Made by a program: the position numbers and the translations under genes
Source: B30-G6 sp964633115
GTDB lineage: Bacteria > Desulfobacterota > Desulfobacteria > Desulfobacterales > B30-G6
Assembly (NCBI GenBank): GCA_964633115.1
Contig: CAZWEO010000216.1
Coordinates: forward strand, 1 to 5,804
Direction of reading: 5' to 3'
Length of the DNA stretch: 5,804 nucleotides
The notes under the pieces: model-generated
The model's database searches: none
What the model was told of the DNA's origin: nothing
What the model saw: only the letters and a program-made list of their open reading frames with translations
In this document: positions 5,265 through 5,804 of the stretch, in pieces
Position numbering within the stretch: the stretch's first letter is position 1
Layout: each line of letters starts with the position of its first letter

Positions 5265-5804
5265 ATGCAACGGAATGAATCTTTCCGATCCTTCTTCCGG
5301 TTTTCATATTTTGGTTTTATTATTGCGGTTTTGGTTATGGGTTGTTCAAATTCAGAAGATTTTTCGGGACAATCATCTGAGATAAATGACGAAGACGCTG
5401 TAATAATATTTAATGCTGCAAATTGGCCCGATGTAGTATTCCAACATAGAAGTCATTCAGAATATTGGAACAACAATTGCTTTGAATGCCATTCACACAC
5501 AGATGTACGTGATGAGACCCAATGGAAATGCAGTGAGTGTCACTCTAATGATGATTCGGAAAATCTGTGCAGTGATGATGCAGAAGGGCATGACTGCATG
5601 TATGTGCAATGCTACAAATGTCACCAAACTTTAGAAACTGATCCGACCCCCGATTGCTCTGATTGTCATATTATAAGTGCTAGTAATGGCCAGTTTGTTG
5701 ATAGCGCTGTGGGGGGATTGGTGTATTCGACACCTGGCCTGAGAGGTGTAACCGATAGTGAGGGAAGATTTCAATTTCATTCTGGAGATACGGTCTCGTT
5801 TTCC
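5265..5804 (+). CDS. lipid-anchored tetraheme cytochrome c with C-terminal beta-type surface domain (3' truncated by window)
   Basis: The gene starts at ATG 5265 after AAAGGAA and stays open for 180 codons to the window edge. Residues 1-26 are a signal peptide with lipobox V-M-G-Cys27, so the protein is exported and lipid-anchored. A Ser/Asp/Glu-rich linker follows. Four CxxCH heme-attachment motifs then appear: C72FECH, C89SECH, C116YKCH and C131SDCH. Upstream, 'VVFQHRSHSEYW' (57-68) with H61 and H64 is the cytochrome c3/c7 signature that supplies distal His ligands; H78 and H109 are further candidates. C102 and C111 are extra cysteines that might form a disulfide. After the hemes (about 141-180) comes 'FVDSAVGGLVYST' and 'GLRGVTDSEGRFQFHSGDTV', the pattern of a repeated beta-domain seen in bacterial extracellular proteins. 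The fusion suggests an electron-transfer protein displayed at the outer surface. Redox partner unknown; full length not visible. Confidence 0.9.
   Translation, partial: MQRNESFRSFFRFSYFGFIIAVLVMGCSNSEDFSGQSSEINDEDAVIIFNAANWPDVVFQHRSHSEYWNNNCFECHSHTDVRDETQWKCSECHSNDDSENLCSDDAEGHDCMYVQCYKCHQTLETDPTPDCSDCHIISASNGQFVDSAVGGLVYSTPGLRGVTDSEGRFQFHSGDTVSFS

Noticed and set aside
4951..5278. Similarity of 4955-4982 (AACCAAAATGGAATAACGTG) to the cytochrome start region at 5248-5276
   Set aside because: The likeness covers about 28 bases around an RBS-like GGAATAAC and does not extend into the coding sequence, so a decayed paralogous start is not supported.
1..5804. CRISPR array, rRNA, integrase or attachment site
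   Set aside because: No regularly spaced repeats, rRNA motifs or integrase-like frame is seen on either strand.

Overview
The window looks like an accessory stretch of a strictly anaerobic, probably sulfate-reducing or related member of the Desulfobacterota. The assignment rests on gene content: a multiheme cytochrome lipoprotein with four CxxCH motifs, an AblB-type beta-lysine acetyltransferase, a small stand-alone GAF protein, a CsgG-like lipoprotein, and remnants of caspase-like, class III cyclase and PATAN (DUF4388) genes. This is inference from content; no rRNA or other taxonomic marker is present.

Left part (1-2347, + strand) is mostly wreckage around one intact gene. Bases 3-302 are the 3' end of a caspase-like (peptidase C14) gene with an in-frame TGA. 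Bases 431-643 are the first 70 codons of a class III adenylate/guanylate cyclase gene with a TAA where the conserved Tyr of the 'DVKGYS' motif should be. Bases 685-1500 encode an intact membrane sterol-desaturase/fatty-acid-hydroxylase family protein with all its His boxes. Bases 1740-2091 are a PATAN-domain gene broken by a frameshift and a TGA, ending where a small palindromic interspersed repeat begins (2085-2168). Five bases further on lies a second element of about 144 bp, bounded by 20-bp inverted repeats (2174-2317).

Middle and right part (2348-4824, - strand) is healthy. It holds a 185-aa GAF-domain protein with a near-perfect ribosome binding site, and then a two-gene unit read leftward: a CsgG-like lipoprotein followed after 16 bp by ablB. 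The usual partner of ablB, the lysine 2,3-aminomutase gene ablA, is absent; the lipoprotein gene sits in its place.

The 440-bp region 4825-5264 separates this unit from a divergent + strand gene. It contains one candidate promoter for each side and a pair of mutually exclusive inverted repeats. The rightmost gene (5265 to the window edge) encodes a lipid-anchored tetraheme c-type cytochrome module running into a beta-type surface-protein domain that continues past the edge. This is the most unusual protein architecture in the window. No complete pathway or defence system can be assembled from what is visible; the intact genes appear to serve cell-envelope, osmotic-stress, sensing and extracytoplasmic electron-transfer roles.
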